Assembly (NCBI GenBank): GCA_964347975.1
Contig: CAYGAY010000012.1
Location: forward strand, 19,535-83,534
DNA length: 64,000 nt
Source: Bin87 sp964347975
GTDB taxonomy: Bacteria; Chloroflexota; Dehalococcoidia; Lucifugimonadales; UBA3495
Direction of reading: 5' to 3'
A program made the translations under genes and the position numbers. Below the pieces are notes generated by a model, which was given only the letters and a program-made list of their open reading frames with translations, did no database searches and was not told the origin of the DNA. Below, in pieces: positions 51,467-59,769 of this stretch; position 1 is the stretch's first letter, and each line of letters opens with the position of its first letter.

Positions 51467-52471
51467 CTATTCCCGCGCCGCTTTCGCTCTGGCGCGAGGG
51501 TGACTGCGGTCATATTCCTCCCGCACGTGGGAGTCGGTGAGGTGGGTGTACACCTGCGTCGTGGATATGCTGGAGTGGCCCAGCAACTCCTGCACATGGC
51601 GCAACGACGCGCCCTTCTGCAGCAGGTGGGTGGCGAAACTGTGCCGCAGGGTATGCGGGGTGATCTTGGGATCGATGCCCGCGGCTTTGGCTGCGGTCTT
51701 CAGAATGCTCCAAACCCACTGACGGGTCAACCGCTCGCCGCGCTGATTGAGGTAAAGGGCCGTTTCACCCCGTTTCTGGCCCAACAGTTCTACCCGTGCG
51801 CCTCCAATATACTCCCGCAGGTTGGAGAGCGCGTCCGGGTACACATAAACGATGCGTTCCTTGGACCCCTTGCCCCAGGTGCGGATAAATCCCTCTTCAA
51901 AGTCAATGTCCTGCACGTTGAGGGCAACGAGCTCGCTGACCCGCAGCCCGGTGGCGTAGAGCAGTTCCAGAATGCTGGCGTCCCGTTTCCCTTCCGGAGT
52001 CCCCGTGTCGGCCGCCGTGGTCAGCAACTTTTTCACGTCATCCTCAGAGATGAACTTGGGCACCGACCTTCCCACCCGGGGCGAACCCAGGTTTTCCGTG
52101 GGATCTTCGCTGATGAACCCGTTGGCGCTCAGGTAGCCGAAAAACGAACGCACCGCCGCCACCTTGCGCGCTGTGGTGGTATCCCGGTACTTGCGCTTGT
52201 CGCGCAGCTCGCTGATGTAGGCGTTGAGCAGATTGATGTCCACCAGACGCCAGACCTCCTGATCCTCGGAGTTCAGGCTGTCGGCGACGAATTCCCGGAA
52301 CTGGTTGAGGTCGTTGCTGTAGGCGTCCAGCGTGTTCTGGGAAAACCCACGCTCAACGACCAGATGCTGCAGGAACGAGTTCACCGTTTGCTTCATGTTC
52401 TCCACCAGTGGGCTGCTTGGCAGCGCCCGGATGCGCGGGGCCACGGCGCTTTGGCCCTTTTGGAGCATCAT
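51467..52471 (-). CDS. tyrosine recombinase XerC/XerD type
   Basis: A 334-residue tyrosine recombinase, normal for Xer. The N-terminal SAM-like core-binding domain is FLQHLVVERGFSQNTLDAY. The catalytic domain has Arg in YATGLRVSEL, Lys in TWGKGSKER, HTLRHSFATHLLQKG (His, Arg), LGHSSISTTQVYTH (His and nucleophile Tyr). It likely resolves chromosome dimers at dif, but an integrase-like role cannot be excluded. The start ATG 52471 adds a 25-residue tail before the usual MKQTVNSFLQ start (52396). No attachment site visible nearby. Confidence 0.92.
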   Translation of the reverse strand: MMLQKGQSAVAPRIRALPSSPLVENMKQTVNSFLQHLVVERGFSQNTLDAYSNDLNQFREFVADSLNSEDQEVWRLVDINLLNAYISELRDKRKYRDTTTARKVAAVRSFFGYLSANGFISEDPTENLGSPRVGRSVPKFISEDDVKKLLTTAADTGTPEGKRDASILELLYATGLRVSELVALNVQDIDFEEGFIRTWGKGSKERIVYVYPDALSNLREYIGGARVELLGQKRGETALYLNQRGERLTRQWVWSILKTAAKAAGIDPKITPHTLRHSFATHLLQKGASLRHVQELLGHSSISTTQVYTHLTDSHVREEYDRSHPRARAKAARE

Positions 52472-52603
52472 TGTTCTACAATGACGGGATTAGGGCACAC
52501 TGGAGATCGAGCGAGATTCGGCGATTTCTTGACGACAGCAGGCTGAAACCCCCAACCGACGCCAGCGACCGGTTACGTCAGTGCAACAACAGGGACAACC
52601 CAA

Positions 52604-52825
52604 ATGAATCCTTACATCATCCTGTCCGTCCTCCCTCAAACCGGCGGCGAGCCGGCAAATCTGTCCTTTCTGGCCTACTTGGACGTGTGGCTGATTAGCG
52701 GTCTGATCCTGCTGGCGGTAGTCGTTGTGGTTGGCAAGTGGCTGTGGGGAAAGCTCCGGCGCCGCCCCGATGACGCCGACGGCTATTATCACGATGAAGA
52801 CTATTATTTGGATGACGACCGCTAA
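52604..52825 (+). CDS. small single-pass membrane protein with acidic tail
   Basis: A 73-residue protein with one hydrophobic segment WLISGLILLAVVVVVGKWLW (residues 29-48) and a C-terminal tail RRRPDDADGYYHDEDYYLDDDR, rich in Asp and Tyr. The tail is probably cytoplasmic since RRR follows the membrane segment. There is no ribosome-binding consensus of note apart from CAGGGACAACC. Function unknown; it is a typical small envelope or regulatory peptide. It lies between xer and the methyltransferase remnant. Confidence 0.6.
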   Translation: MNPYIILSVLPQTGGEPANLSFLAYLDVWLISGLILLAVVVVVGKWLWGKLRRRPDDADGYYHDEDYYLDDDR

Positions 52826-52979
52826 AGCCGTCGGTTGGCAGTTGGGTATCTTGTTACTATGCCGACTGCCATTTATGCAAAATCCGGCATCAATGACACT
52901 TCCCCCTTGCGTTCCTGCGGAGTGGCAATCTATCATCCCTCCGAGGTCGAAATCGGAACTGTGAAATTGCCGTCCAACC

Positions 52980-53143
52980 ATGGCCAATCTTGAAACGATA
53001 AACGTTGCGCAATCTGGCATTTTCGCGGGGGATTGCCTGGAGTTGATCCCTGAGTTGAAGTAGCGGGGCATCGTGTGGTTCAACCTCGGCGACGCTTACA
53101 ACACGCCCGTCAATTGGGGCGCAACCGTTGGAGGATACCGACC
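52980..53143 (+). pseudogene. remnant of a DNA methyltransferase
   Basis: The ATG at 52980 opens MANLETINVAQSGIFAGDCL then ELIPELK and a TAG at 53061. GDCLE-x-L is the typical N-terminus of amino-DNA-methyltransferases, but the catalytic DPPY that should follow is missing. Past the TAG, in the same frame, VWFNLGDAYNTPVNWG resembles the later segment of such enzymes. This looks like an internal deletion of about 60-80 codons plus loss of the 3' end; it lies against the intact methyltransferase gene. Confidence 0.55.
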
Positions 53144-53908
53144 ATGCCTTTGCCAGACCTTGCCGACCTTTTCGCCCAAGTTGACTCGGCTCAAGACGGC
53201 GTCATCCCAGATGTGAAGCCCCGGAGGCGCAGGTCGCCGACTGGACAAGCCACTACCCGATTGGTGCTCTCCGCCCACGTCGGCAACAACGCCGACGTTT
53301 TCCCTCAAATATTAAAGCTCCATGTCCCTATAGGATCGAGAATCGCCGACGTGACCTATGGAAAAGGGGCATTCTGGCGGCAGGTAAGGGCAACTGACTA
53401 TACCCTGCACCTGTCCGACATAGCGGACGGCACCGACTGCCGTGAACTTCCATACGACGATGATGCGCTAGATTGCGTCGTGTTAGATCCCCCCTATATG
53501 GAAGGATTCTACCGGAAGAATGACACAGAGAAAGCGGGCGGTGGCACCCACCAGGCTTTTAGAGACCATTACTCAAATGGGAGCGAGGAACCGGTTTCTA
53601 ATGGCGCAAAATGGCATGGAGCCGTGCTCGATATGTACATGCAGGCTGGCGCCGAAGCTTATCGTGTGTTACGAAACAAGGGCATCCTGATCGTCAAGTG
53701 CCAGGACGAAGTAAGCGCCAACCGACAGCATCTAACGCACGTCGAGATAATCAACGAATACGTACAGATGGGGTTTTATTGCAAGGACCTGTTTGTTGTG
53801 GTCAGGCCCAACAAACCGGGCGTCAGTCGCATCAAGAAGCAGAACCACGCCAGGAAGAACCATTCCTACTTCCTGGTCTTTGAGAAATCGCTTTTGCGCT
53901 CCCGCTGA
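53144..53908 (+). CDS. DNA methyltransferase of a type II R-M locus
   Basis: A 254-residue adenine/cytosine-N4 DNA methyltransferase. The SAM-binding IADVTYGKGAFWRQV (residues 68-81) precedes the catalytic LDPPYMEGFY (DPPY 115-118), so the motif order is I then IV. The recognition domain is small. ATG 53144 follows GGAGG. Its 3' end converges on the XRE-nuclease fusion gene, 12 bases away. The base composition is lower in GC than the surrounding housekeeping genes. It most likely protects the target of the adjacent nuclease. Confidence 0.85.
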   Translation: MPLPDLADLFAQVDSAQDGVIPDVKPRRRRSPTGQATTRLVLSAHVGNNADVFPQILKLHVPIGSRIADVTYGKGAFWRQVRATDYTLHLSDIADGTDCRELPYDDDALDCVVLDPPYMEGFYRKNDTEKAGGGTHQAFRDHYSNGSEEPVSNGAKWHGAVLDMYMQAGAEAYRVLRNKGILIVKCQDEVSANRQHLTHVEIINEYVQMGFYCKDLFVVVRPNKPGVSRIKKQNHARKNHSYFLVFEKSLLRSR

Positions 53909-53920
53909 ATCGGATTATGC

Positions 53921-54742
53921 CTAATCTATCATCTCATCCAGCAACTCAAAGAGGTCGGCCCGGAACGGCGGCCGGGGCGGCCACGACACGTCCACCATAG
54001 TAGCCAGCAAATGTTGCCTCTGGTACTCCGAGTACCGAGAGTATCTAGAACCAGGCAGGTCCGAGTTCTTGGCGAACGAAAAGTGCCATTCATTGCCGAA
54101 GGCGAACAGGTTAACCGCTAGTATGTCGAACTCTCCACGTAGCAGGCAAGTGGTACTCATGGTACTCCTGTCAGGCAACACCACCTCGCGACGGTCACTA
54201 GCGTCCACCTGGGCTCTGCCAACCCAACCTTCCGGGGTTCTCTGTACCGTAGAAGTCTGGAGAGACTTCGACTCCAGGGTGAACTCCCTTCCCTTGTAAA
54301 CGGCCACGCGGTCATTGTGATGGCCTCGGTCATGGTCATCGTCATCGTGCTTGGACACTTCGGAGAATCTCGGGTCCGACAGCCAGAGACGTTCCAGTTT
54401 CAGTTCGGCCAAGTATCCGAGCGCCATCCCCCTTAAACTTGGGTTGCCGTCTATCAGCTGGGTCAGCTCTTCATCGGCGAGATCCCACCGGTCAAGTATC
54501 GAGCGCGCTACGTTCTGCCTATTTCCGCCGATGCCGTTGAAAAGTTCCGCAGGCGCTATCCTCAACGCTGATGTCAACCTCAAAATTGCGGCCAGAGCCA
54601 GATTGCGCTCCCCACGCTCAATACCGCCGATGTACGGCCTATCCAGCCCGGCGGCCTCGGCTAGGTTCTCCTGAGTCATTCCGGAAGATTCACGTAATCG
54701 CCGAACATTGTTGCCGAATGATGATTCGCCAGCAATACCCAT
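53921..54742 (-). CDS. XRE HTH fused to PD-(D/E)XK-like restriction endonuclease
   Basis: A 273-residue fusion. Residues 9-65 are an XRE-type helix-turn-helix (NNVRRLRESSGMTQENLAEA, LDRPYIGGIERGERN), as in the control proteins of restriction systems. The remainder has GYLAELKLERLWLSDPRF, an acidic/His cluster KHDDDDHDRGHHND at 131-144, and the likely catalytic FTLESKSLQ (Glu157-x-Lys159). The combination fits a restriction enzyme that regulates itself. Its gene converges on the MTase at 53144 and is divergent from the amidohydrolase. Two GACTA repeats lie in the leader. No experimentally known homolog comes to mind. Confidence 0.75.
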   Translation of the reverse strand: MGIAGESSFGNNVRRLRESSGMTQENLAEAAGLDRPYIGGIERGERNLALAAILRLTSALRIAPAELFNGIGGNRQNVARSILDRWDLADEELTQLIDGNPSLRGMALGYLAELKLERLWLSDPRFSEVSKHDDDDHDRGHHNDRVAVYKGREFTLESKSLQTSTVQRTPEGWVGRAQVDASDRREVVLPDRSTMSTTCLLRGEFDILAVNLFAFGNEWHFSFAKNSDLPGSRYSRYSEYQRQHLLATMVDVSWPPRPPFRADLFELLDEMID

Positions 54743-54761
54743 AATCCGGTATTCTGTTGTT

Positions 54762-54786
54762 GACTATTATGGAGGTCTAGCGACTA
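54762..54786. promoter_or_regulatory. Direct GACTA repeats upstream of the XRE-nuclease gene
   Basis: GACTA at 54762-54766 and again at 54782-54786, exactly 20 bases apart (about two helix turns). AGGTC/GACC-like words lie between. GACT/AGTC is the core of many controller-protein boxes. The site is within the divergent leader shared with the amidohydrolase. Suggestive only. Confidence 0.35.
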
Positions 54787-54813
54787 ATCGTACCATTCGG
54801 AGGGAACCCGCTT

Positions 54814-55989
54814 ATGTACGACCTGCTCATCAAAGGCGGCACGGTAATTGACCCCACGCAAAACCTGAACGGCGCCTACGACGTCGCTATCGCAGACGGT
54901 AAGATCGCCGCCGTCTCCACCGACATCCCATCCGATCAGGCAACCCGGGTGGTTGAGGTACGCGGCAAATACGTCATCCCCGGCCTCATCGACCTGCACA
55001 CCCACGTGTATGAGGGCGTCAACGGCAACGGCGTCAACGCCGACCTGGGCGGCGTCCGCGCCGGCGTGACCACCATGGTGGACGCCGGCAGCAGCGGCTG
55101 CGACACCTACGGCGGGTTTCCGGCCCACATCATCCCCAACAACGTCACCGAGGTCATTCCCTTCCTGCACATCTGCCGCACCGGGCTGGCGACGACTCCC
55201 GACATTTTCGCTCCCAGCAGCATTGACCTGGAGCGCACCATCCAGGTCATCGAGGAGAGCAACGGAACCATCCGCGGCGTCAAGGCTCGCATGGTGTCGC
55301 CGGCGCTGGAGATCATGGGCATGGAGATGCCCCGCCTGGCCAAACGCGCCGCCAAAGAGGCCGGCGTCCGCCTGATGGTGCATATCGGCGACACCGAAAA
55401 GCGCTATCCCGCCGAGGTCATCCGGGAGCTGCTGCCCATCATGGAGCCGGGGGACATCGTGACCCACTTCTTCACCGCCAACCCCGGCGGCGTGCTGGAC
55501 AGCGACGGCAACCTGGTGCCCGAAGCCCGCGAGGCCCACGAGCGCGGCGTCTGGTTGGACACCGCCCACGGACGCGCCAACTTCAGCTTCGACATCGGCG
55601 AGCGCGTGCTGGACCAGGGCGTGGAACCCCACTGCATCAGCACCGACCTCACCGTGCCGGGCCGTATCCGCACCGTCCACAGCATGACCGAGATGATGAC
55701 CCGTTTCCTCGCCATGGGATTCACGTTGGACCGGGTGGTGGAAATGTGCACCATCAACCCGGCCCGCGCCATCGGCGAGGAGGAACGGCTCGGCAGCCTG
55801 GAAACCGGCAAACAGGCCGACGTATCGGTGCTGGACATTCAGGACGGCGACTGGGTGGTGTACGACGTGCTGGGCAACGGACGCAGCTCCGACCGGGCCG
55901 TCACGCCGGCGCTGTCGGTGAAACGCGGCGAGGTCTTCGAGGCCGGCTGGGGCCCCCGACCCTGGGGCTGGACGCCGGACAGCGCGTAA
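54814..55989 (+). CDS. amidohydrolase/deacetylase-type metal-dependent hydrolase
   Basis: A 391-residue amidohydrolase with the composite beta-domain MYDLLIKGGTVIDPTQN and the TIM-barrel metal motif GLIDLHTHVYEG. Further ligands are in HIGDTEKRYP and in THFF; the final Asp in ISTDLTVPG. The family contains dihydroorotases, deacetylases (amidohydrolase/deacetylase family metallohydrolase) and cyclic imidases; the long AAGVTTMVDAGS-like block fits the deacetylase group. It lies between the two R-M loci, in opposite orientation to the XRE-nuclease, and GGAGG precedes the ATG. Confidence 0.88.
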   Translation: MYDLLIKGGTVIDPTQNLNGAYDVAIADGKIAAVSTDIPSDQATRVVEVRGKYVIPGLIDLHTHVYEGVNGNGVNADLGGVRAGVTTMVDAGSSGCDTYGGFPAHIIPNNVTEVIPFLHICRTGLATTPDIFAPSSIDLERTIQVIEESNGTIRGVKARMVSPALEIMGMEMPRLAKRAAKEAGVRLMVHIGDTEKRYPAEVIRELLPIMEPGDIVTHFFTANPGGVLDSDGNLVPEAREAHERGVWLDTAHGRANFSFDIGERVLDQGVEPHCISTDLTVPGRIRTVHSMTEMMTRFLAMGFTLDRVVEMCTINPARAIGEEERLGSLETGKQADVSVLDIQDGDWVVYDVLGNGRSSDRAVTPALSVKRGEVFEAGWGPRPWGWTPDSA

Positions 55990-56055
55990 TGGCAGACAAG
56001 CGCAGCAAAGTCCGGCCGCAGTAGGCCGGGCTTTGCCGATAGAGGTAACGTACGA

Positions 56056-56655
56056 ATGGACGAAATTCGTTTGATCAATGAAGAACTGGCCACGATGCAA
56101 GACCTGTTTGAACGTGTAGTCGAAATCATACCGAACTTTGACATCACGAATCCCGAAATACTTCCCTACGGATTGAAACCGCACACACGGTCGGTGAGTT
56201 GGATTGCAGAGCAAGTTATAGTGCAACAGGCAAAGTACAATCGTGAGACGCTGGGCATTGAAGACGTCGACTTCAGTATGCCCGACACCAGCCTGCACGA
56301 CTGTATCGTCCTGCAAAGCGATACTGCAAGGTACTATGTCAATATCAAAATCACAAATGCAACCCGACGGCAAAACAAGAACGACATCGCCGCAGTTGAG
56401 AAGTTGTATATGCAATACCGAGCGAACTCAGATTACCGCTTAATTTATACTGTCTTCGGATTTACATTCGATAACATGACAATTTCATTCGTGAAAGACA
56501 GGATCCACACCTTCTCTCCACAATTCTTGCCTGTGTACGTCAACCCACGCAACGACAAAATCCAAGCTTACTATCATGCTCCGCCCGAAGAGCGGACGCG
56601 CGATGAGCTTTTGGAACTTCTGCAAAGCCGTTCAAGGAGCATCGTATTGCAATGA
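56056..56655 (+). CDS. putative type II restriction endonuclease
   Basis: A 199-residue protein with low GC content. Putative PD-(D/E)XK elements are Glu52 in SWIAEQVI, Asp82 in LHDCIVLQ and N96-I-K98 in YYVNIKIT, the D-x13-(E/N)xK spacing of restriction enzymes. The C-terminus is charged. It overlaps the methyltransferase gene downstream by four bases (ATGA), the usual arrangement for R-M pairs. GAGGTAACG precedes the start. I cannot name the recognition sequence; the assignment relies on context and the short motif. Confidence 0.7.
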   Translation: MDEIRLINEELATMQDLFERVVEIIPNFDITNPEILPYGLKPHTRSVSWIAEQVIVQQAKYNRETLGIEDVDFSMPDTSLHDCIVLQSDTARYYVNIKITNATRRQNKNDIAAVEKLYMQYRANSDYRLIYTVFGFTFDNMTISFVKDRIHTFSPQFLPVYVNPRNDKIQAYYHAPPEERTRDELLELLQSRSRSIVLQ

Positions 56656-57419
56656 GTTACGCTCTTTTCAATGAGGATTTTCTGTCGGCGGCGAATCGCC
56701 TTGCGGACCAGTCAGTGGATTTGGTAATTGCCGACCCACCGTACTGCCTAGGCAAGGATTACGGAAACGCCTCTGACATGATGGCCCCGGACGAGTTCCT
56801 GGAATGGACCAAGGCATGGATTGGCGCAGTAATGCCCAAAATCAAGGATACGGGCAGCCTGTACGTTTTTACTACCTGGCGATTTTCACCGGAGATATTT
56901 TCATTTATGAAAACGCGGCTGACCATGGTCAACGAAATCATCTGGGACCGCAAGGTTCCCAGTATGGGTGGCACAACCCGCCGGTTTTCATCGGTGCATG
57001 ACACTATCGGATTCTTCGCCAAGTCAAAGGACTATTTCTTTGACTTGGACGCGGTGCGCATTCCTTACGATGAGGAGACCAAAAAAGCACGCACTCGTTC
57101 GATATTCGTAGGGAAGAAATGGCTGGAAATTGGCTACAACCCAAAAGATGTCTGGAGTGTATCGCGACTACACCGATTGCACCACGAGCGCGAAGATCAT
57201 CCAACACAGAAGCCGCTGGAGATAATCGAAAGGATGGTAATGTCCAGCTGCCCAGAAACGGGAGTCGTGCTAGACCCCTTTGCCGGTTCAGGCACTACAA
57301 TCGAAGCGTGTCTCAAAAACAACCGACAATGTGTCGCGTTCGAAATCAACGCCGATTACTGTTCTTTGATTCGAGAACGCATCGAGAGGTTAACCAGGCA
57401 ACCCCGAATGGCGTTGTAG
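56652..57419 (+). CDS. type II DNA adenine methyltransferase
   Basis: A 255-residue beta-class amino-methyltransferase. The catalytic VIADPPYCLG (DPPY 28-31) comes first, followed by EIIWDRKVPSMGG, the marker HPTQKPLEIIERMVM, and the SAM motif VLDPFAGSGTTIEACL (Asp208). The length is compact. It follows the nuclease gene by overlap and is the last gene of the operon; both are lower in GC than ispH downstream. It protects host DNA from the upstream nuclease. Confidence 0.93.
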   Translation: MSYALFNEDFLSAANRLADQSVDLVIADPPYCLGKDYGNASDMMAPDEFLEWTKAWIGAVMPKIKDTGSLYVFTTWRFSPEIFSFMKTRLTMVNEIIWDRKVPSMGGTTRRFSSVHDTIGFFAKSKDYFFDLDAVRIPYDEETKKARTRSIFVGKKWLEIGYNPKDVWSVSRLHRLHHEREDHPTQKPLEIIERMVMSSCPETGVVLDPFAGSGTTIEACLKNNRQCVAFEINADYCSLIRERIERLTRQPRMAL

Positions 57420-57475
57420 GCTCGGTCAGGCAAATCATGCAGAAGACCAGATTGTCCGGTTTATGAGGAGGCACC

Positions 57476-58396
57476 ATGGTTGAAGTAGTCCTCAGTTCCC
57501 CCCGCGGCTTTTGCGCCGGCGTGGTGCGGGCCATCGACGTGGTGGAGCAATGCCTGGAACGGTTTGGGCCGCCGGTGTACGTAAAACACCAGATTGTGCA
57601 TAACCCCTACGTGGTCGCGGAGTTAGAGCGCAAGGGCGCCATCACGGTGGAGGAGGTGGACGAGATCCCCGACGGCTCGCTGGTGGTGTTCTCCGCTCAC
57701 GGCTCGCCGCCCGAAGATTTCCAGCGTGCCGCCTCCCGGAACCTGCGTGTCATCGACGCCGTGTGCCCGCTGGTGACGCGGGTTCACAACGAGGCCAAGA
57801 AGTATCATCGCGAGGGTAAACGCGTCCTGCTAGTGGGGCACCAGGGACACCAGGAAGTGCGCGGCACCATGGGTCAGGCGCCCATGACGCTGATCAACGA
57901 TACTGCGCCGCTGTCGGAGCAGGCGGTCAGCGCAGAAATAGACTGGTCCACGGACACCGAGGTGGCAGTCATCACTCAGACGACCTTATCGGTAGGCGAT
58001 ACGGCCAGCGCCATCGACGCCATCCAGGAAAAGTTTCCCGCCGCCGTGGTGCGCAACGACATCTGCTACGCCACCACCAACCGGCAGGATGCCGTGACCA
58101 GGATGGCCAGCCAGGTTGATCTGGTGCTGGTCATCGGGGCGCAGAACTCGTCCAATTGCAACCGTCTGCGGGAGGTTGCCGAAGCCAACGGAGTGCCGGC
58201 ATTTCTGATAAACGGCCCGGACGAAATCAACCGGAAATGGTTGATCGGATGCCAACAGGTGGGCATAACGTCGGGCGCATCCACGCCGGAGGTGCTGGTG
58301 GAGGCAGTGATCGAAGCGCTGCAACCGGAACGGGTTACGCTGCTGGAGGGCGCCGAGGAGGACATCACGTTTACCTTGCCCCGGGAGCTGCGGTAG
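57476..58396 (+). CDS. ispH: 4-hydroxy-3-methylbut-2-enyl diphosphate reductase
   Basis: Final step of the MEP isoprenoid pathway: reduces HMBPP to IPP and DMAPP with an Fe-S cluster. The three cluster Cys are visible: Cys13 in SPRGFCAGVVRAI, one in VIDAVCPLVTRVHNEAKKYH and one in NDICYATTNRQDAV. HGSPPEDF and GHQGHQEVRGTMGQ also fit. The 306-residue length is normal. GGAGGCACC lies before the ATG. Stop is 15 bases from the converging coiled-coil gene. Confidence 0.97.
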   Translation: MVEVVLSSPRGFCAGVVRAIDVVEQCLERFGPPVYVKHQIVHNPYVVAELERKGAITVEEVDEIPDGSLVVFSAHGSPPEDFQRAASRNLRVIDAVCPLVTRVHNEAKKYHREGKRVLLVGHQGHQEVRGTMGQAPMTLINDTAPLSEQAVSAEIDWSTDTEVAVITQTTLSVGDTASAIDAIQEKFPAAVVRNDICYATTNRQDAVTRMASQVDLVLVIGAQNSSNCNRLREVAEANGVPAFLINGPDEINRKWLIGCQQVGITSGASTPEVLVEAVIEALQPERVTLLEGAEEDITFTLPRELR

Positions 58397-58411
58397 TGCT
58401 AGGGCCAACGG

Positions 58412-59086
58412 CTACTGCATGATGCGATTGCCGTTGGGAACGTAAGCCCAACTGATCTTATAGTCGCGGGCACTTTCCTCGAAGCCCTCGCTGATGACCT
58501 CCGCGGCAACGGCCGGCAGCACTACATCCCGCCCCAGCATTCTAGCTAACAGGGGAGCCCTCCTGACCGCACGTTCAATGTCCGTGAATCCGGCAGTATA
58601 GGACACCTCAACGGCGAACATTACCGGCGCGCCGGCGTGGTTGGTTCCTTCCATCAGAAAGTCTATAGCGGCGGCGTCTTCCCCTTCTGCCTGGGTGATG
58701 AAATCCCCACGGGTTCCCCGGCTGATGTAGTGGGCCAGTTCGTCCTTTGGATAAATGCGCATTAAAGACCCGCGGGGCGACAAGCGACGGAAGATTTCTC
58801 CGCTGTTGCGCTCTACCGTGAGTTCAGTCTGCCAACCCTTGATGACGGACATATCCTGATTGGTGCGCTGTTGCTGCTCGGAGAGTTGATCGACGCGCTC
58901 GCCCAGCGCGGCGATGGCGACAGTGTTAGCCGCAACCATCGCCTCCATTCGGGTCAACCGCTCATCGCTGGCGGCGGCGGCTTCGGCTTGAATCGCTCTT
59001 ACCTCGGCCAGGCCCGCAACCGTTTCGGCCAGAATGCTCTCGATCCGGTCAAGGCGGTCTTCGGTCGTTCTTTGCGAGGTTGTCAT
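58412..59086 (-). CDS. coiled-coil protein with nuclease-like C-terminal domain
   Basis: A 224-residue protein. Residues 5-100 are coiled coil, with LDRIESILAETVAGLAEV and VAIAALGERVDQLSEQQQRT. The C-terminal domain holds AAIDFLMEGTN and VMFAVEVSYTAGFTDIERAV, which resembles the D...E-x-(K/S) site of PD-(D/E)XK proteins known in Cyanobacteria and Chloroflexota; the usual Lys is a Ser here. Function unknown. The ATG at 59086 is selected as the coiled coil starts directly, whereas the earlier frame runs through non-coding DNA. Confidence 0.65.
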   Translation of the reverse strand: MTTSQRTTEDRLDRIESILAETVAGLAEVRAIQAEAAAASDERLTRMEAMVAANTVAIAALGERVDQLSEQQQRTNQDMSVIKGWQTELTVERNSGEIFRRLSPRGSLMRIYPKDELAHYISRGTRGDFITQAEGEDAAAIDFLMEGTNHAGAPVMFAVEVSYTAGFTDIERAVRRAPLLARMLGRDVVLPAVAAEVISEGFEESARDYKISWAYVPNGNRIMQ

Positions 59087-59318
59087 CGGTAATTTCCCAA
59101 ACGGGGCAGAGTTATTTGGTTCATTATACAACGGGCCAACCCCAAAGGGCGGGAGAAATCCGGCGAGCCGTCTCCGGCGTATCGGGGCAAATGCTCCGGC
59201 AACCAACATACAACCAACATACCGGATGAGCATAACTCCTGACTAAACCAGGAAACCGGGATGTCGCGGAACTGCGTGAAAAAGGCGCCGCGATGAAGGG
59301 CTGCCCGCTGCCTGCCAT

Positions 59319-59663
59319 ATGCATCGTTCTGGCGGGGACCGGACTGGCCTGCAAGGGGCATGGCCCGCCTGTTGGAATAACCTTACCATTGATGATGGTG
59401 GGCTGGTGATATTGGCGATAGTTGTCGTTTGGCCCACTCTCGTGACGGGAATGCAAGTTCTGCTTCTGACAAGCCAAGCAGAAATCGGAAGCGTCATGCG
59501 CAGGATTATCGCGCTGGTAGCCGTAGGCTTTGCGCTCCCCGGAGCCATATTGGGATTCCTGGGGATCCCCGGAACGTCTTTACTGTCGTACGTTTGGATC
59601 TTCCCCTCTCTGTACTTGATTATGATGGCCATGACGTTGTTGCTGGTAGCGACGGCAGCGTAG
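59319..59663 (+). CDS. possible small membrane protein
   Basis: A 114-residue frame with three hydrophobic segments: LVILAIVVVWPTLVTGMQVL, IIALVAVGFALPGAILGFL, and WIFPSLYLIMMAMTLLLVAT. The N-terminal 25 residues before them look non-coding, so the start may be GTG at about 59405 instead. No ribosome site is obvious. The hydrophobic spacing supports a real three-pass protein. It lies between the coiled-coil gene and gpsA, not in an operon with either. Confidence 0.4.
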   Translation: MHRSGGDRTGLQGAWPACWNNLTIDDGGLVILAIVVVWPTLVTGMQVLLLTSQAEIGSVMRRIIALVAVGFALPGAILGFLGIPGTSLLSYVWIFPSLYLIMMAMTLLLVATAA

Positions 59664-59769
59664 CCTTACCTGCCGAGGGAACGGATTGGCGGAAGGTAGC
59701 CGTAGGCGGAAGTCCGGTGTCCGGTACTGACGCCAGTACACCAGCCTGAACCGTAATGAATATCGACCG

